Below are positions 12,801 through 20,205 of a stretch of DNA of 64,000 nt, in pieces; position 1 is the first letter of the stretch; each line of letters opens with the position of its first letter. A program made the position numbers and the translations under genes. A model generated the notes under the pieces. That model was not told the DNA's origin. It searched no databases and was given only the letters and a program-made list of their open reading frames with translations. This DNA comes from Effrenium voratum (lineage: Eukaryota > Sar > Dinophyceae > Suessiales > Symbiodiniaceae), in the NCBI GenBank assembly GCA_963377175.1, contig CAUJNA010003244.1, positions 591,228-655,227 of the forward strand. The letters are read 5' to 3'.

Positions 12801-14360
12801 CTTGGGGTTCTCACACCGACGCCACTTCCTGCTGAGTTGCGAGGCGCACTCCAAGTGCAAGACCTCAGGTTTCCCGCTACCTACATCGCCACTGCAGAAC
12901 CTCTCTTGATACAAGGGAGTCTCATTTCCCTCGGCAAGGGAACCATCTCCCGCAACATTGACCACCAGCACACCATGGAGGTAGTGTCAACACAGACACT
13001 ACGGCTCACAATTTATCGCGATGATTGGCCCCACAACTGGTCAGTCTTTCAGGAAAGACCTATTCGGGCTCTCCTGGAAGCTGTGCCAGTTCTGCAACTC
13101 TGCAAGGCCTCGGGATGCGGCACAGACTGCATGAAGTTCCATGCCCCAGTCGATGAACTTCTGGAGGTGCTCCTGCTTGACATCTGGAGCCGCAGCTGGC
13201 TTGCCGACAACGGCAAATTTTGTGCCCCATCAGAGGCGACCTCGTTCTCAGTGCTGGTTCGGGTTCCGAAATGCGCGGAACGCAGCATACAGAAAGCATC
13301 AGGAGCCTCTGGTTTTTACGCTGAACCTCGCTCTCACTGCGGCAAACTTGCCGACGAAGCATACGGAGCCGTTTGGCTTCCCGGTTCCAATCTCATGGAC
13401 GCCTTGCACAAGCTCTGCATTGTCGATCATGCCATCTGTGTCTGCAGGATCCACTCCAAGTATGGCCTGCGTTTCAGTGCCGAGCACCAAGCCGACGCCT
13501 TCAGCCACCTTCGGCCCACTGACACATTTGTCAGCTCGAAGATTCACTCTATCTACCGCATCTACCCTTTGCCTTTCGGCACACAAAGGAGTAACCTCCA
13601 GCATTTGTTGTCCAAGTGGAGCTGGGACGCCAAGGTCCTCCATGCAGCAGGCGGAGGATCGGAGGGGGCAGCATGGGAAGTGGGCTCACACCTACCTCCT
13701 CCCTCTCACGTGATGCAAGGCTCCTTCGGCGACGCGGCGATCACACTCGTCAAGCATGTCAGCCGAGCTACCCCGCAGGCTTTGGTCCTTGCCACGCCTT
13801 CCACTCGTCAACACATCCGGGGGGGCAACACTAGCACCCGCAACATCAGCAACGGTGGCCAGCAGGCCAGCGCATCCAACACACAGGCGGCCCCGGCCGA
13901 CCCATGGCTGGTGAAGGATCCATGGGGAGGATCACAGCCATCCCACAACCCGGATCGGCTACAGCAACTTGAGACCAGGCTCAAAGCCGATTTTGCAGCC
14001 CATGTGCAAGCACACGTCAATCAGCATCCCTCTATGGAAATCGATGACTCTGACCAACGTCAGCAGGATGACATGCGCATGCAGCGTATGGAGGTCAGTA
14101 TCCAGGAGCTGCAGCGGCAAAACCAGCGCTTTGACGCCTTCTTCGGCGAAATCCAAGCCACCACTTGCCATCAAGGCAACAGGATCGAGAACTTGCAAGC
14201 CCAGCTTGAGAAACAACACAAAGAAGTAGAATTTCTCCGGAACGACCTGCGACACGAGGTGGCCACCCTCAAGGACGGCCAAAACGCGCTTCAGGACCAC
14301 ATTGGGAGGGGTTTTGCCAACATGGAGGCCCTTCTGGAGAAGCGCCCTCGTGTGGGCTGA
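9882..14360 (+). CDS. LINE ORF1: C5 cytosine methyltransferase + Ulp1-like peptidase + coiled coil
   Basis: An intact 1492-codon frame. Residues about 88-410 form a C5 DNA methyltransferase: motif I ELCAGIGGIGLGL (about 91-103), motif IV PCQPFSQQG with the catalytic Cys (about 161-170), a motif VI variant LECVVEA keeping the Glu (about 198-206), the basic motif PMRRARWW (about 239), then LHPSEAATLLTFP and a motif X-like GQSAAP (about 363-395). Further on, HNHHWTIV (about 660), HYDGL (about 680) and PHTCGTVALLHL (about 718-730) give the His-Asp-Cys order of a Ulp1/C48-type cysteine peptidase. The remaining middle region is unassigned and resembles a retrotransposon ORF1. Residues about 1358-1490 are a Gln/Glu-rich coiled coil. 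It is intact although the downstream ORF2 is broken. Likely roles are methylating element or host DNA and binding RNA; both are inferred. Confidence 0.88.
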   Translation: MDRFRWISTPTAGEAFTGVVLAKHIYEEGITECEILGTELTVMVHLMLQTGHRYTLYFYIVGADGSLSHTPESVLVHLAEATQHSFGEVKELCAGIGGIGLGLAAGGAKVIAAMDINALAIRHLQMNFSFPAFCGNITSDKDLCTLHLAGHVGPTLEAAGFPCQPFSQQGDGRAFDDQRAAAFWGVLRSAYLHQATGLILECVVEAGYNLRLQQALRDFANIMDMHFVQVVLDLKEQWPMRRARWWALLVPKWLPIPALRSWPTNTGCKCIADVLPSWPCWTAEELFPLFFTAEEMDWYFGPHAGQEQRILRPDSCCPTMLHSYGHVFSGCPCLCRSKGFLPWRLQTKGLRGFGVQDSTDGAVRHLHPSEAATLLTFPPGVKLLPGRDSLPMLGQSAAPIQALWVFAHLANTVDGYYDTHTTMPPTDTIQSYQDLLLNQVHDLLPWDRAGTPITVEVISSEDEPPIPLRVCAPTTVGQLLRAEVVQGHWGYSTQLFDGMRRLAPEAHLRPSGRCGPYNLRRVLKKQALPRPDGGIFVTLHFGESSQSILLPAGSLLLQFLAEAGLDPTAPTFSVGHVQLHQDARLWHSCDLWVTTPLFGSGPDMTILGLSSLALCAGAFDLLALLHNRLPLHCRAIDLQLGPLWSFNGDSDQSEVFVFLLHNHHWTIVSMQTDHDTLHCQHYDGLADTASAQAALAYCLGQATLSGQALRFTSSRLITQLSPHTCGTVALLHLALCLGLHHICPQPQQARSSHTMLPLPATMQALSSSTGLHTDQHPAIRDLHHQLVLLDLCWHDQHAYHQVPTGLGPGGDDQPLLDQLRRLLAEKGVPDDRADERAHLALKMIGHNEVTTALRGAQPWQALKAYASRPKTSFRLIKADELQSKIKQRAHSKFRVQPADKTRQSRPRPLAETPLAVNPSQLSLIKQSFTDDKGTALEQIPFESLGQGKKGIAFGGLQQLAPFLREGKIISEEALGVLTPTPLPAELRGALQVQDLRFPATYIATAEPLLIQGSLISLGKGTISRNIDHQHTMEVVSTQTLRLTIYRDDWPHNWSVFQERPIRALLEAVPVLQLCKASGCGTDCMKFHAPVDELLEVLLLDIWSRSWLADNGKFCAPSEATSFSVLVRVPKCAERSIQKASGASGFYAEPRSHCGKLADEAYGAVWLPGSNLMDALHKLCIVDHAICVCRIHSKYGLRFSAEHQADAFSHLRPTDTFVSSKIHSIYRIYPLPFGTQRSNLQHLLSKWSWDAKVLHAAGGGSEGAAWEVGSHLPPPSHVMQGSFGDAAITLVKHVSRATPQALVLATPSTRQHIRGGNTSTRNISNGGQQASASNTQAAPADPWLVKDPWGGSQPSHNPDRLQQLETRLKADFAAHVQAHVNQHPSMEIDDSDQRQQDDMRMQRMEVSIQELQRQNQRFDAFFGEIQATTCHQGNRIENLQAQLEKQHKEVEFLRNDLRHEVATLKDGQNALQDHIGRGFANMEALLEKRPRVG

Positions 14361-14411
14361 CTTGCACGCCTAGGCCTCCTCTACTCCAAGGGGGGAGGGC
14401 CGCTATGGGCT

Positions 14412-15273
14412 TTGCTATCTTGGATCAGCTTTTTCCTTTTGGGCAGCATTCACTCGTTTCCGTGCGAGCTCTTCTACACCGCATTCCACTTCAGCCTTGC
14501 TGATGATCTTGCCCGGCCCTTCCTGCTCAGCGCGGCTCTCTGTGGCTGCGGTTTTGGGTCGGACCATCAGCCTGGCTTTTCCCATCGGCGACTCTGCTCT
14601 GCGCTCCCCCCTGCCCGTCACTGGCAGCTGGGTCTGCCCTCCAAATTCTACCCTCTCGGTGAGGCCATCAACCCGGGCCCCCCACTTGCGATCTCCTTCG
14701 CCAATCCGACCGGCCTTCGGGCCAAAGAATCCATTTGTTTGAGCCTCCCGCGTGGGATTCTCAATTTCGCTGAGACTCATTTGGCACAGCCGGGGATCAA
14801 GGCTTGCTGCCAAACCTTTCGTCACATCGCCTCACAACAGCAGCGACGGCTTTGGCGCCCCTGTTCCACTACGAGCCCGGAGTCTCACGACTGGCACCTG
14901 GGCTGGTGTCTATCAGATGGGAGACATGCCGACGTACAGGCTGCAAGTGCCTTTTCCTGACTCCGAATACTCGCTTGGCCGGGTTCAGGTTGTCTTTCAA
15001 CTTGGGGCACACCCACATCACCGGCACAGTCGTCTATGGCTGGCCAACTGGTCCCACTTGGCCTCGTGCACGTGAAGCCACGCGCAACCTCCTTCAGCAG
15101 ATCTCTGTGGAGCTGGTTTACGGGCGCAGTGGCCTTCGATACGTTTCTGGAGACTTCAATGGCGAAGACTTTCCGGAGTTTGAAGAGTGGGCCAATTTGG
15201 GCTGGACTGAAGTCCAAAACCTTCATCACTCTTTGACGCAGGAGGACATTCTGCCGACCTGCAAGGGCGCTAC
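14412..15273 (+). pseudogene. LINE ORF2, 5' half: APE-type endonuclease, frameshifted
   Basis: Begins 51 nt after ORF1. The frame of 14412 gives GEAINPGPPLAI and ILNFAETHL, with the catalytic Glu of AP-endonuclease-like domains (N-A-E-T-H). Near 14840 the reading moves to the +1 frame (GAPVPLRARS, GTWAGVYQMGD), and near 14995 it shifts again (ITGTVVYGWPTGPTWPRA, YVSGDFNGEDF, ILPTCKGA). The SGDFN motif is the second catalytic block. The domain stops after ...PTCKGA where the Polinton is inserted. At least two frameshifts make this half non-functional. The start codon is uncertain. Confidence 0.82.
15269..15273. repeat. Target-site duplication (left)
   Basis: GCTAC lies immediately outside the left end of the Polinton-like element and recurs at 36932-36936 immediately outside the right end. 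Joining the flanks across one copy reads K-G-A-T-R-P-D-R-I-Y, the expected endonuclease sequence. Polintons make 5-6 bp duplications. Confidence 0.93.
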
Positions 15274-15860
15274 AGTTAGTGGTGGCCTCTCCCGTCCGCA
15301 TTTTGCCATCCGGTCATAGGGTCCCCCCCACACTTTTTGGCACATTCTGAATACGCCCACTAAAACAACCTATTTTCAACATTCAAATTCAATCACCCAA
15401 CCAATCCAACACCAAAAAACACATATTCACATACCCATCTTCATTTCTTACCCCATCTCAACATCACCCCTATGCTCATTCAATAACAACAATCATAACT
15501 ACATACCACCTCAACAAATCCCATCCAAAAAATCCAAGCTACATACCAACATTTTTTCATTCCCAAGATCGCAACCCCAAGAACTCAATAATTTCTCCCT
15601 TGATCCAACCTGAGACCCTTTCCCATTTCCAACAAATACGAACAGTCTAAAAAAGAACCCTATGTTCGCCCCGAAAAATGGTTAACCAATGGAAAAGGGA
15701 GAATTGAAACCGTTAACCCAAATCTTGAAAACAATCCCAGTAAAATATGGATGGCAAAATGCGGATGGGAAAGGCCTATGTAGGAAAGCACCCCCACGGC
15801 TTATACGGGAAAATTAAACTAAAATTACAACATATAAGATTTTATATGTTATAAGTATAG
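15274..15860 (+). repeat. Left terminal inverted repeat of the Polinton
   Basis: Starts AGTTAGTGGTGGCCTCTCCC and matches the reverse complement of 36345-36931 with scattered substitutions and small indels. Inside, 15286-15311 (outer) and 15749-15774 (inner) are themselves inverted copies sharing the core CCGCATTTTGCCATCC, so each TIR could fold into one very long stem-loop. Near its inner end (15825-15854) lies an imperfect 30-bp palindrome built on TTACAACATATAAGA. There is no gene inside. Confidence 0.95.
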
Positions 15861-15865
15861 CAAAA

Positions 15866-16111
15866 CTATGGTATCAAAGGCTTTAATCTATGTATTTCCA
15901 GGGGTTGTATTCGTTTCTTCTGTTCCTTCCTTAACTCTTTTGTTGCTTTTACTTTGTCTCTGCATTCCTTACATGTTTTGTAAAATATCTCTTCCATTTT
16001 AATTCTGTCATACATTTTGCGAAAGTCCTTTCTTGGCTTTGCTTCGTCGCATTTACTGCAAGGATAAACCATTGTGCATCCTGTTTCTTCTTCATCATCT
16101 GTAGAACTCAT
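15866..16111 (-). CDS. Small zinc-ribbon-like protein (81 aa)
   Basis: The protein has an acidic N-terminus (SSTDDEEE), then YPCSKC at about 17-22 and TCKEC at about 46-50. The two CxxC pairs, separated by a basic helix-rich stretch (KPRKDFRKMYDR), could bind one zinc. The C-terminal half is Lys/Arg-rich. Its stop lies six bases from the inner end of the left TIR, making it the outermost gene on this side. No family is recognised. A role as a DNA-binding or transcription accessory protein of the virus is only a guess. Confidence 0.6.
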   Translation of the reverse strand: MSSTDDEEETGCTMVYPCSKCDEAKPRKDFRKMYDRIKMEEIFYKTCKECRDKVKATKELRKEQKKRIQPLEIHRLKPLIP

Positions 16112-16167
16112 AATATTAGTTATGCCAATATGTCTTTAAACGGATTTTCAGAGAAAAATGTTTTCAA

Positions 16168-16440
16168 TCAAGAATAAACCCCTGTATCTTCATCATAGTC
16201 AATTTGATAAAATGTCATAGTTGAAGCCTTCGGTTCTTTAATTTCTTTGTTATTAAGTTTGTTTAAATAAATATTTCTTTTATTTTTATATTCACCATTG
16301 GTTCTATCTACTTCTTTACTTTGATAACTGTTTGTTAATGGTTTCTTCTTTTCCATTTCTTGTAAGATTTCCAAAATATTCTTATTCTGTTCTAAAACCT
16401 TGTTCAGTTTTTTAACCATCTTTTCTAATCCTTCATCCAT
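16168..16440 (-). CDS. Unknown small coiled-coil protein (90 aa)
   Basis: Residues 1-35 (DEGLEKMVKKLNKVLEQNKN, then ILEILQEM) form a probable coiled coil with heptad-spaced Leu/Ile. The rest is polar and Lys/Asn-rich and ends in an acidic patch (YDEDTG). It lies between two other minus-strand small genes with AT-rich spacers. No family is recognised. Confidence 0.5.
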   Translation of the reverse strand: MDEGLEKMVKKLNKVLEQNKNILEILQEMEKKKPLTNSYQSKEVDRTNGEYKNKRNIYLNKLNNKEIKEPKASTMTFYQIDYDEDTGVYS

Positions 16441-16520
16441 GTAAATATATATATATTATACTATAAAATAAAACTTTTAAAACTACATGTTTAAATTATG
16501 TTAAATCTACTCTTTAAATA

Positions 16521-16775
16521 CTAATTTTTCATCATTTGTTTAATAGTTTCCTGTGTTTCCTTATCGCCATTATCGGATGGAGTAACTCCCCTCCCAAAGC
16601 GTATAGCAATATTATGAACATCTGTTTCTAAGTTGATACTGTCTTTAGTTTTATCAATATTCATTTTCTTATCATTCTTACTTAGTTTGAAACTTGTCGG
16701 AATACACGAACCTTTACAATTTCCTTTCTTTTGAATTTCTAATTCATTTTTCATTTCTAATATTCTTTTACACAT
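16521..16775 (-). CDS. Unknown protein, C-terminal part (zinc-binding Cys pairs)
   Basis: Starts at the only ATG in this frame, but the frame stays open upstream to 16880 with protein-like content, including ACPMC directly at the start and CKGSC about 20 residues later. Those Cys pairs suggest a zinc site that the ATG at 16775 would cut. The upstream gene 16858-17046 overlaps this extension in another frame, so the two are probably one protein of about 180 aa separated by a frameshift near 16858-16880, in an A/T-rich run. No family is recognised. Confidence 0.45.
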   Translation of the reverse strand: MCKRILEMKNELEIQKKGNCKGSCIPTSFKLSKNDKKMNIDKTKDSINLETDVHNIAIRFGRGVTPSDNGDKETQETIKQMMKN

Positions 16776-16857
16776 TGGACAAGCAAACTCAATAACTGAT
16801 GTTTCTTTAACAACTTCTTCTTTTTCTTCATCAGTTGAAGAAACAACTGGTTCAGTC

Positions 16858-17046
16858 TTATTCTTTTTCTTTCTTCCAATTTATATTAATATTTACATTT
16901 ATATTTTTGATATTTTGTATCACAAACTTAATTATTTCTAAAACAAAATAGCATACTTTCTTGCATCTATTATCAGTTATAACAACTTGTTCTATATTCT
17001 CTACTTCATCTATTATATCAATATAATCTGAATAGCTTCTATTCAT
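16858..17046 (-). CDS. Unknown protein, N-terminal part (62 aa)
   Basis: Starts NRSYSDYIDIIDEVENIEQV and continues with RCKKVC and a hydrophobic stretch (CYFVLEIIKFVI, about 33-44) that could be a membrane-associated helix. It ends in KKEKE. It is probably the N-terminal half of the protein continued in 16521-16880 after a frameshift. Shares its upstream region with the divergent ATPase gene. Confidence 0.4.
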   Translation of the reverse strand: MNRSYSDYIDIIDEVENIEQVVITDNRCKKVCYFVLEIIKFVIQNIKNINVNININWKKEKE

Positions 17047-17098
17047 ATAAAATAATAAATATAAAATATTTTCTAAATAACTTTAATATTATTTTATT
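17047..17098. promoter_or_regulatory. Divergent AT-only intergenic region
   Basis: 52 bp, almost only A and T, lying between the minus-strand gene starting at 17046 and the ATPase starting at 17099. It must hold both start regions, with TATA-like runs on each strand (TATAAATATAAAATATT). Inferred from position and composition only. Confidence 0.4.
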
Positions 17099-17452
17099 AT
17101 GTCAGATGTTCCAATAATAAAGCCAATAAACATAACTGAATATGAATTCAAACAATCTAAATATGAGCACGTGCCAAAATTACCATTTAGAAGTATTATA
17201 GTTGCGAGTTCGACAGGTGGCAAAACAGTCTTGGTTCAGAACCTTATCTTAAATGTTTATAGAAATTCATTTGCAAGAATATTATATTTTCCCCCAGCGT
17301 TCATAATGACCCAACCTTTACAGAAGTTAAAAAAATATATCAGGGATGAATTGCACGTGGATGATGAAAAAGAACAAATTTATTTTGATAATTATAATCC
17401 AAGTGATTTAGAAAATGTAATTGAAAGACAGAAGAAAAAATTAATTATATGA
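17099..17452 (+). CDS. Packaging ATPase (A32/FtsK-HerA type), N-terminal half
   Basis: 117 aa. Residues 30-43 read RSIIVASSTGGKTV, a Walker A loop (ASSTGGKT) after a beta strand, as in viral genome-packaging ATPases of the FtsK-HerA/A32 group. This enzyme pumps DNA into the capsid. The frame ends in TGA overlapping the ATG of the next frame (ATGA, 17449-17452), and the second half of the ATPase follows there. Family members are normally one chain of about 250 aa, so this copy is either frameshifted or made by recoding. Motif order and total length otherwise fit. Confidence 0.82.
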   Translation: MSDVPIIKPINITEYEFKQSKYEHVPKLPFRSIIVASSTGGKTVLVQNLILNVYRNSFARILYFPPAFIMTQPLQKLKKYIRDELHVDDEKEQIYFDNYNPSDLENVIERQKKKLII

Positions 17453-17862
17453 AATCTAAAAAGATAAAGAAACTACATTCAATATTAATCGTTATAGACG
17501 ATCATGCCGACGATCCTAAATTTGTTAGATATAGTAAATTATTACATGGATTATTTACAAGAGGTAGGCACGATGCAGTAAGCGTAATTTGTTCAACACA
17601 GAAATATAATGTGTTGGCGCCTATCATTCGTTTAAATGCCAGTTCATTATATTTTTTTAGGTTGAAAAATGCCAGTGAATTAATGAGTTTTATTGAAGAA
17701 AATAGCGCCATTGTTGACAAACAGCAATTATTAGATATGTATCATCAAGCAGTGAGTTTTGCTCCATATTCTTTTTTCTACGTGAATATGAATTCAAAAG
17801 ACATTAACAACATGTTTCATATCAATTTTGAACAGGCATTTCAAATTACAAATGATGAATAA
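17449..17862 (+). CDS. Packaging ATPase (A32/FtsK-HerA type), C-terminal half
   Basis: 137 aa. SILIVIDDHADD (11-22) is Walker B, and LFTRGRHDAVSVICSTQKYN (35-54) carries the conserved basic segment and the sensor Gln. The following APIIRLNASSLYFFRLKN is the typical continuation in A32-like ATPases. It overlaps the N-terminal half by four bases in a different frame. The internal ATG may be incidental if the true product is a single chain. Confidence 0.82.
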   Translation: MKSKKIKKLHSILIVIDDHADDPKFVRYSKLLHGLFTRGRHDAVSVICSTQKYNVLAPIIRLNASSLYFFRLKNASELMSFIEENSAIVDKQQLLDMYHQAVSFAPYSFFYVNMNSKDINNMFHINFEQAFQITNDE

Positions 17863-17892
17863 AGATATTCTAATTTAATATAATATAATAAT

Positions 17893-18105
17893 ATGCTAAT
17901 GAAACTATGTAGATGTGGTGGATTTTATCGTAGAGGTAATTACAATTTTCATACTAATTCTTGGATACATAAACTTTATAAAGTGTTAAAAAGACGACCA
18001 ACAGACGAGGAATTATTAAGATTTCAAAATAATTTTGTTGATGAAGAAGATTTAATAGATGATATGTGTAGCAATAGCCTGTTTCAAAATTACGCCAAAA
18101 AGTGA
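17893..18105 (+). CDS. Small zinc-finger protein (70 aa)
   Basis: N-terminal CRCGGFYRRGNYNFHTNSWIH has the spacing Cx1C-x12-Hx5H, a compact C2H2-like finger of the kind frequent in large DNA viruses of protists. It is followed by a helical basic part (KLYKVLKRRPTDEELLRF) and an acidic tail. It lies 30 bp after the ATPase on the same strand. A DNA-binding role is inferred from the finger alone. Confidence 0.55.
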   Translation: MLMKLCRCGGFYRRGNYNFHTNSWIHKLYKVLKRRPTDEELLRFQNNFVDEEDLIDDMCSNSLFQNYAKK

Positions 18106-18124
18106 AATGACAGATTATGATAGT

Positions 18125-18159
18125 AATTGATAATATTAATGTTGTTAATATTATCAATT
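18125..18159. terminator. Perfect AT-rich hairpin between convergent genes
   Basis: A 15-bp perfect stem (18125-18139 with 18145-18159) with a 5-nt loop TGTTG lies between the plus-strand gene ending at 18105 and the minus-strand gene ending at 18159. Its placement fits a bidirectional transcript end signal. The function is inferred. Confidence 0.5.
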
Positions 18160-18386
18160 TAGAATAAAGAATAGCTACATAAATTTAAGGCAGGAAATTT
18201 ATAATATATTTTATCTTTTTTACATTCATTAACTTTTTCTAATTTATTTATTATTGCTTTCAATGAATTTATTTGTAGAATATCAATTCTTGACATTTCA
18301 CTTATCGTATTTACATCTATATCTTTTATTACTTTAATAGCCTCTTCATCATCAATTTCTACTGGTTTTGATTTACTTGAACCCAT
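18159..18386 (-). CDS. Putative N-myristoylated small protein (75 aa)
   Basis: Starts MGSSKSKP: Gly2 with Ser6 and a following Lys match the N-myristoylation consensus of eukaryotic and viral membrane-associated proteins. The rest is a helical, charged stretch (DEEAIKVIKDIDVNTISEM, IINKLEKVNECKKDK) without transmembrane segments. It is the last gene of the minus-strand structural block. A role in attaching virion or replication proteins to membranes is possible but unproven. No family is recognised. Confidence 0.55.
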   Translation of the reverse strand: MGSSKSKPVEIDDEEAIKVIKDIDVNTISEMSRIDILQINSLKAIINKLEKVNECKKDKIYYKFPALNLCSYSLF

Positions 18387-18397
18387 TATATATAATA

Positions 18398-19211
18398 TTA
18401 TTTAGATTTTAATTTTTCAAAATTATATTTTTGTTTTTCTTCTCCGTCTTCTTCTTCTTCGTCTTCAGTTGGTGCTGGTATTTCTGTTGGACTTTCAGAT
18501 GAAGAACTATGAACAGTAATAGGTGGAGAACTATGAACACTAACAATTTCATTAGAAGAACTACTGCTACCTTGTGCATTTCCTGCTGTTATTTGATTAA
18601 CTAAATCTGCGATATTTATTGTTGTTGCAATTGTGCTATGTGATAAGTTTAATATTATATCTGCTACCGTAGCGCCGTTGTGTAGCATTATTTCTATCAT
18701 TTTTGTCAGTTTGAACTTCTTTTCTTCTTCATCGCTGTCCTCCTCGTCTGGTGGTTTCTTTGGCGGTGGTTCTGGTGGTTTGTTGTTGTCAAGCATTGTA
18801 GTAAAGGCTGACACCATTGCGTCGCGTTGGTTTTTCAGGGTTTGTGTTGCTTGCGTTCTTGTTGGTTCTTGTCTTTTGTATGCGTTGTGCCAAAAGTTTT
18901 TAAGCATTATTTTAAACATATTGTCTTGGTTTTCCTTTACCTTAAACGCTTCAAATGTCATATTTAATTGCTGATTTGCATCATTGTATAACTTTTCGTC
19001 AGTCTCTCTGGTTTCTGTTGCAATTGTATCTGTATTGGTTGCAATGTCAATAAATTCTCTCGGTATGCCTTTTTTCATCATTCGGTGGTTGTATTGTTGT
19101 TGGTGTGTTTGGTTTTGTTAGGTTATGTGTTGAAAAACTGTCGTCGTGATCATAATTATCATTGAACTTCTGCTTCTTTCTTTTCAGTATATTTTTAGTT
19201 AATATTATCAT
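18398..19211 (-). pseudogene. Unknown structural-block protein, copy 1, frameshifted
   Basis: The intact form (seen in copy 2, start 21723) begins MIILTKNILKRKKQ and runs into MMKKGIPREFIDIATNTDTI. Copy 1 lacks two bases near 19082, so reading from the matching start (19211) ends after about 52 codons. The remaining frame (18398-19081, 227 aa) would need an internal ATG. It contains a Pro/Lys/Asp/Glu-rich linker (PPEPPPKKPPDEEDSDEEE), a helical segment (FKLTKMIEIMLHNGATVADI), Ser-rich spacers and an acidic C-terminus. Full length would be about 270 aa. It sits downstream of the capsid genes. Function unknown. Confidence 0.6.
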
Positions 19212-19227
19212 TATAAATATTTATATA

Positions 19228-20196
19228 TTATTTCTTTCCTTTACCTTTAAAACTGGCCTTGAGTTCTTCTATTCTACCTTTGCCTAAATTTACTATCCAC
19301 CCGCCATTATCAATAGTATCTAAAATCATATCTACTAAATATTCTTTGTATGTTCTCGCCTTGCCTCTGCCTTTGTGTTTCAATTCTTCTTGTATTTCGC
19401 TTTCTTCTGGCACTTGAATTCCTCTTAAATAAAATTGAAATTTAATATCATTTACTGTTAAATTAGGGTTGTCTTTCCAGTAAGCGGGACTAATAGTATT
19501 ATCTATTGTTGTTTTAAATAATGGCGTCATTGGCAATGGTGGCGTTGAACTTGACGCTCCCGTTGCTTGATATTCTACTTGGGCATCATCTCCGCCTGAA
19601 ATTGGCGAACCTTCGTATTCTAATACTGGGAGATTATCTGGTACTGTTCTTGTTGTTGCTGATGGTGCTGATTGTCTATTGCCTAGCATTCTTTGAAAAA
19701 TTGTTCCGCCCATATCTCTTAAATTTGATGCCATTGCTTGACTCACTTCATTTACTCTTTCTTTCGTTGCTGTTGCTAGTTCTTGCAGTCTTGTATCTAC
19801 CATCCCTTCGTGTTGCCTTGCTGTTTGTTGTGGTGTTGAAAAATCATATTCATCTTCTATTGCTTCTGCGTTTCTGGTTAATGGTGTGTCAGCATTCATC
19901 CTATGCACTGCATAAGTGTGCCCGTTTCTGCGTGCTTCTTGTTTCATCATTATCTCTCTCATTTGCCTGTCTAATATTCTCATTTGTTGGTCTTTCAATA
20001 ATTCAAAATGGTCGCTTCCATCAAAAAAACTACCCTGAGGGCTTGCTTTAAAAAAGGTAGCATCTCGGTTAGGTAGTTTTCCCGTTATTAAATCATTTTC
20101 GCCTATTAAATTTGCGATTTCTTCATAAGTAGGTCGTCGTTTCAATCCAAATTTTGCATATGGATTTATTAATTCTAAACTTTGGGTTGTTGTCAT
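19228..20196 (-). CDS. Unknown virion-block protein (322 aa), copy 1
   Basis: Starts MTTTQSLELINPYAKFGLKR. The middle is helical and Gln/Arg-rich (LLKDQQMRILDRQMREIMMK), followed by TATKERVNEVSQAMASNL and a Pro/Ser-rich linker. The C-terminal 80 residues are best ordered (YWKDNPNLTVNDIKFQFYLR, EYLVDMILDTIDNGGW) and end in a basic KGKGKK tail. It is nearly identical to 21740-22720 apart from a few substitutions and a 12-bp difference in the linker. It lies between the capsid gene and the 270-aa protein, suggesting a virion or assembly protein. No family is recognised. Confidence 0.65.
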   Translation of the reverse strand: MTTTQSLELINPYAKFGLKRRPTYEEIANLIGENDLITGKLPNRDATFFKASPQGSFFDGSDHFELLKDQQMRILDRQMREIMMKQEARRNGHTYAVHRMNADTPLTRNAEAIEDEYDFSTPQQTARQHEGMVDTRLQELATATKERVNEVSQAMASNLRDMGGTIFQRMLGNRQSAPSATTRTVPDNLPVLEYEGSPISGGDDAQVEYQATGASSSTPPLPMTPLFKTTIDNTISPAYWKDNPNLTVNDIKFQFYLRGIQVPEESEIQEELKHKGRGKARTYKEYLVDMILDTIDNGGWIVNLGKGRIEELKASFKGKGKK

Positions 20197-20205
20197 ATTG
20201 ATACA

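Noticed and set aside
10055..13834. Many antisense or shifted ORFs of 60-190 codons inside LINE ORF1
   Set aside because: Shadows of the GC-rich 1492-codon frame, which has the recognisable motifs.
19521..20051. Leu-rich ORF on the plus strand (and its twin at 22033-22575)
   Set aside because: Antisense of the 322/326-aa gene; the hydrophobic composition results from the complementary strand.
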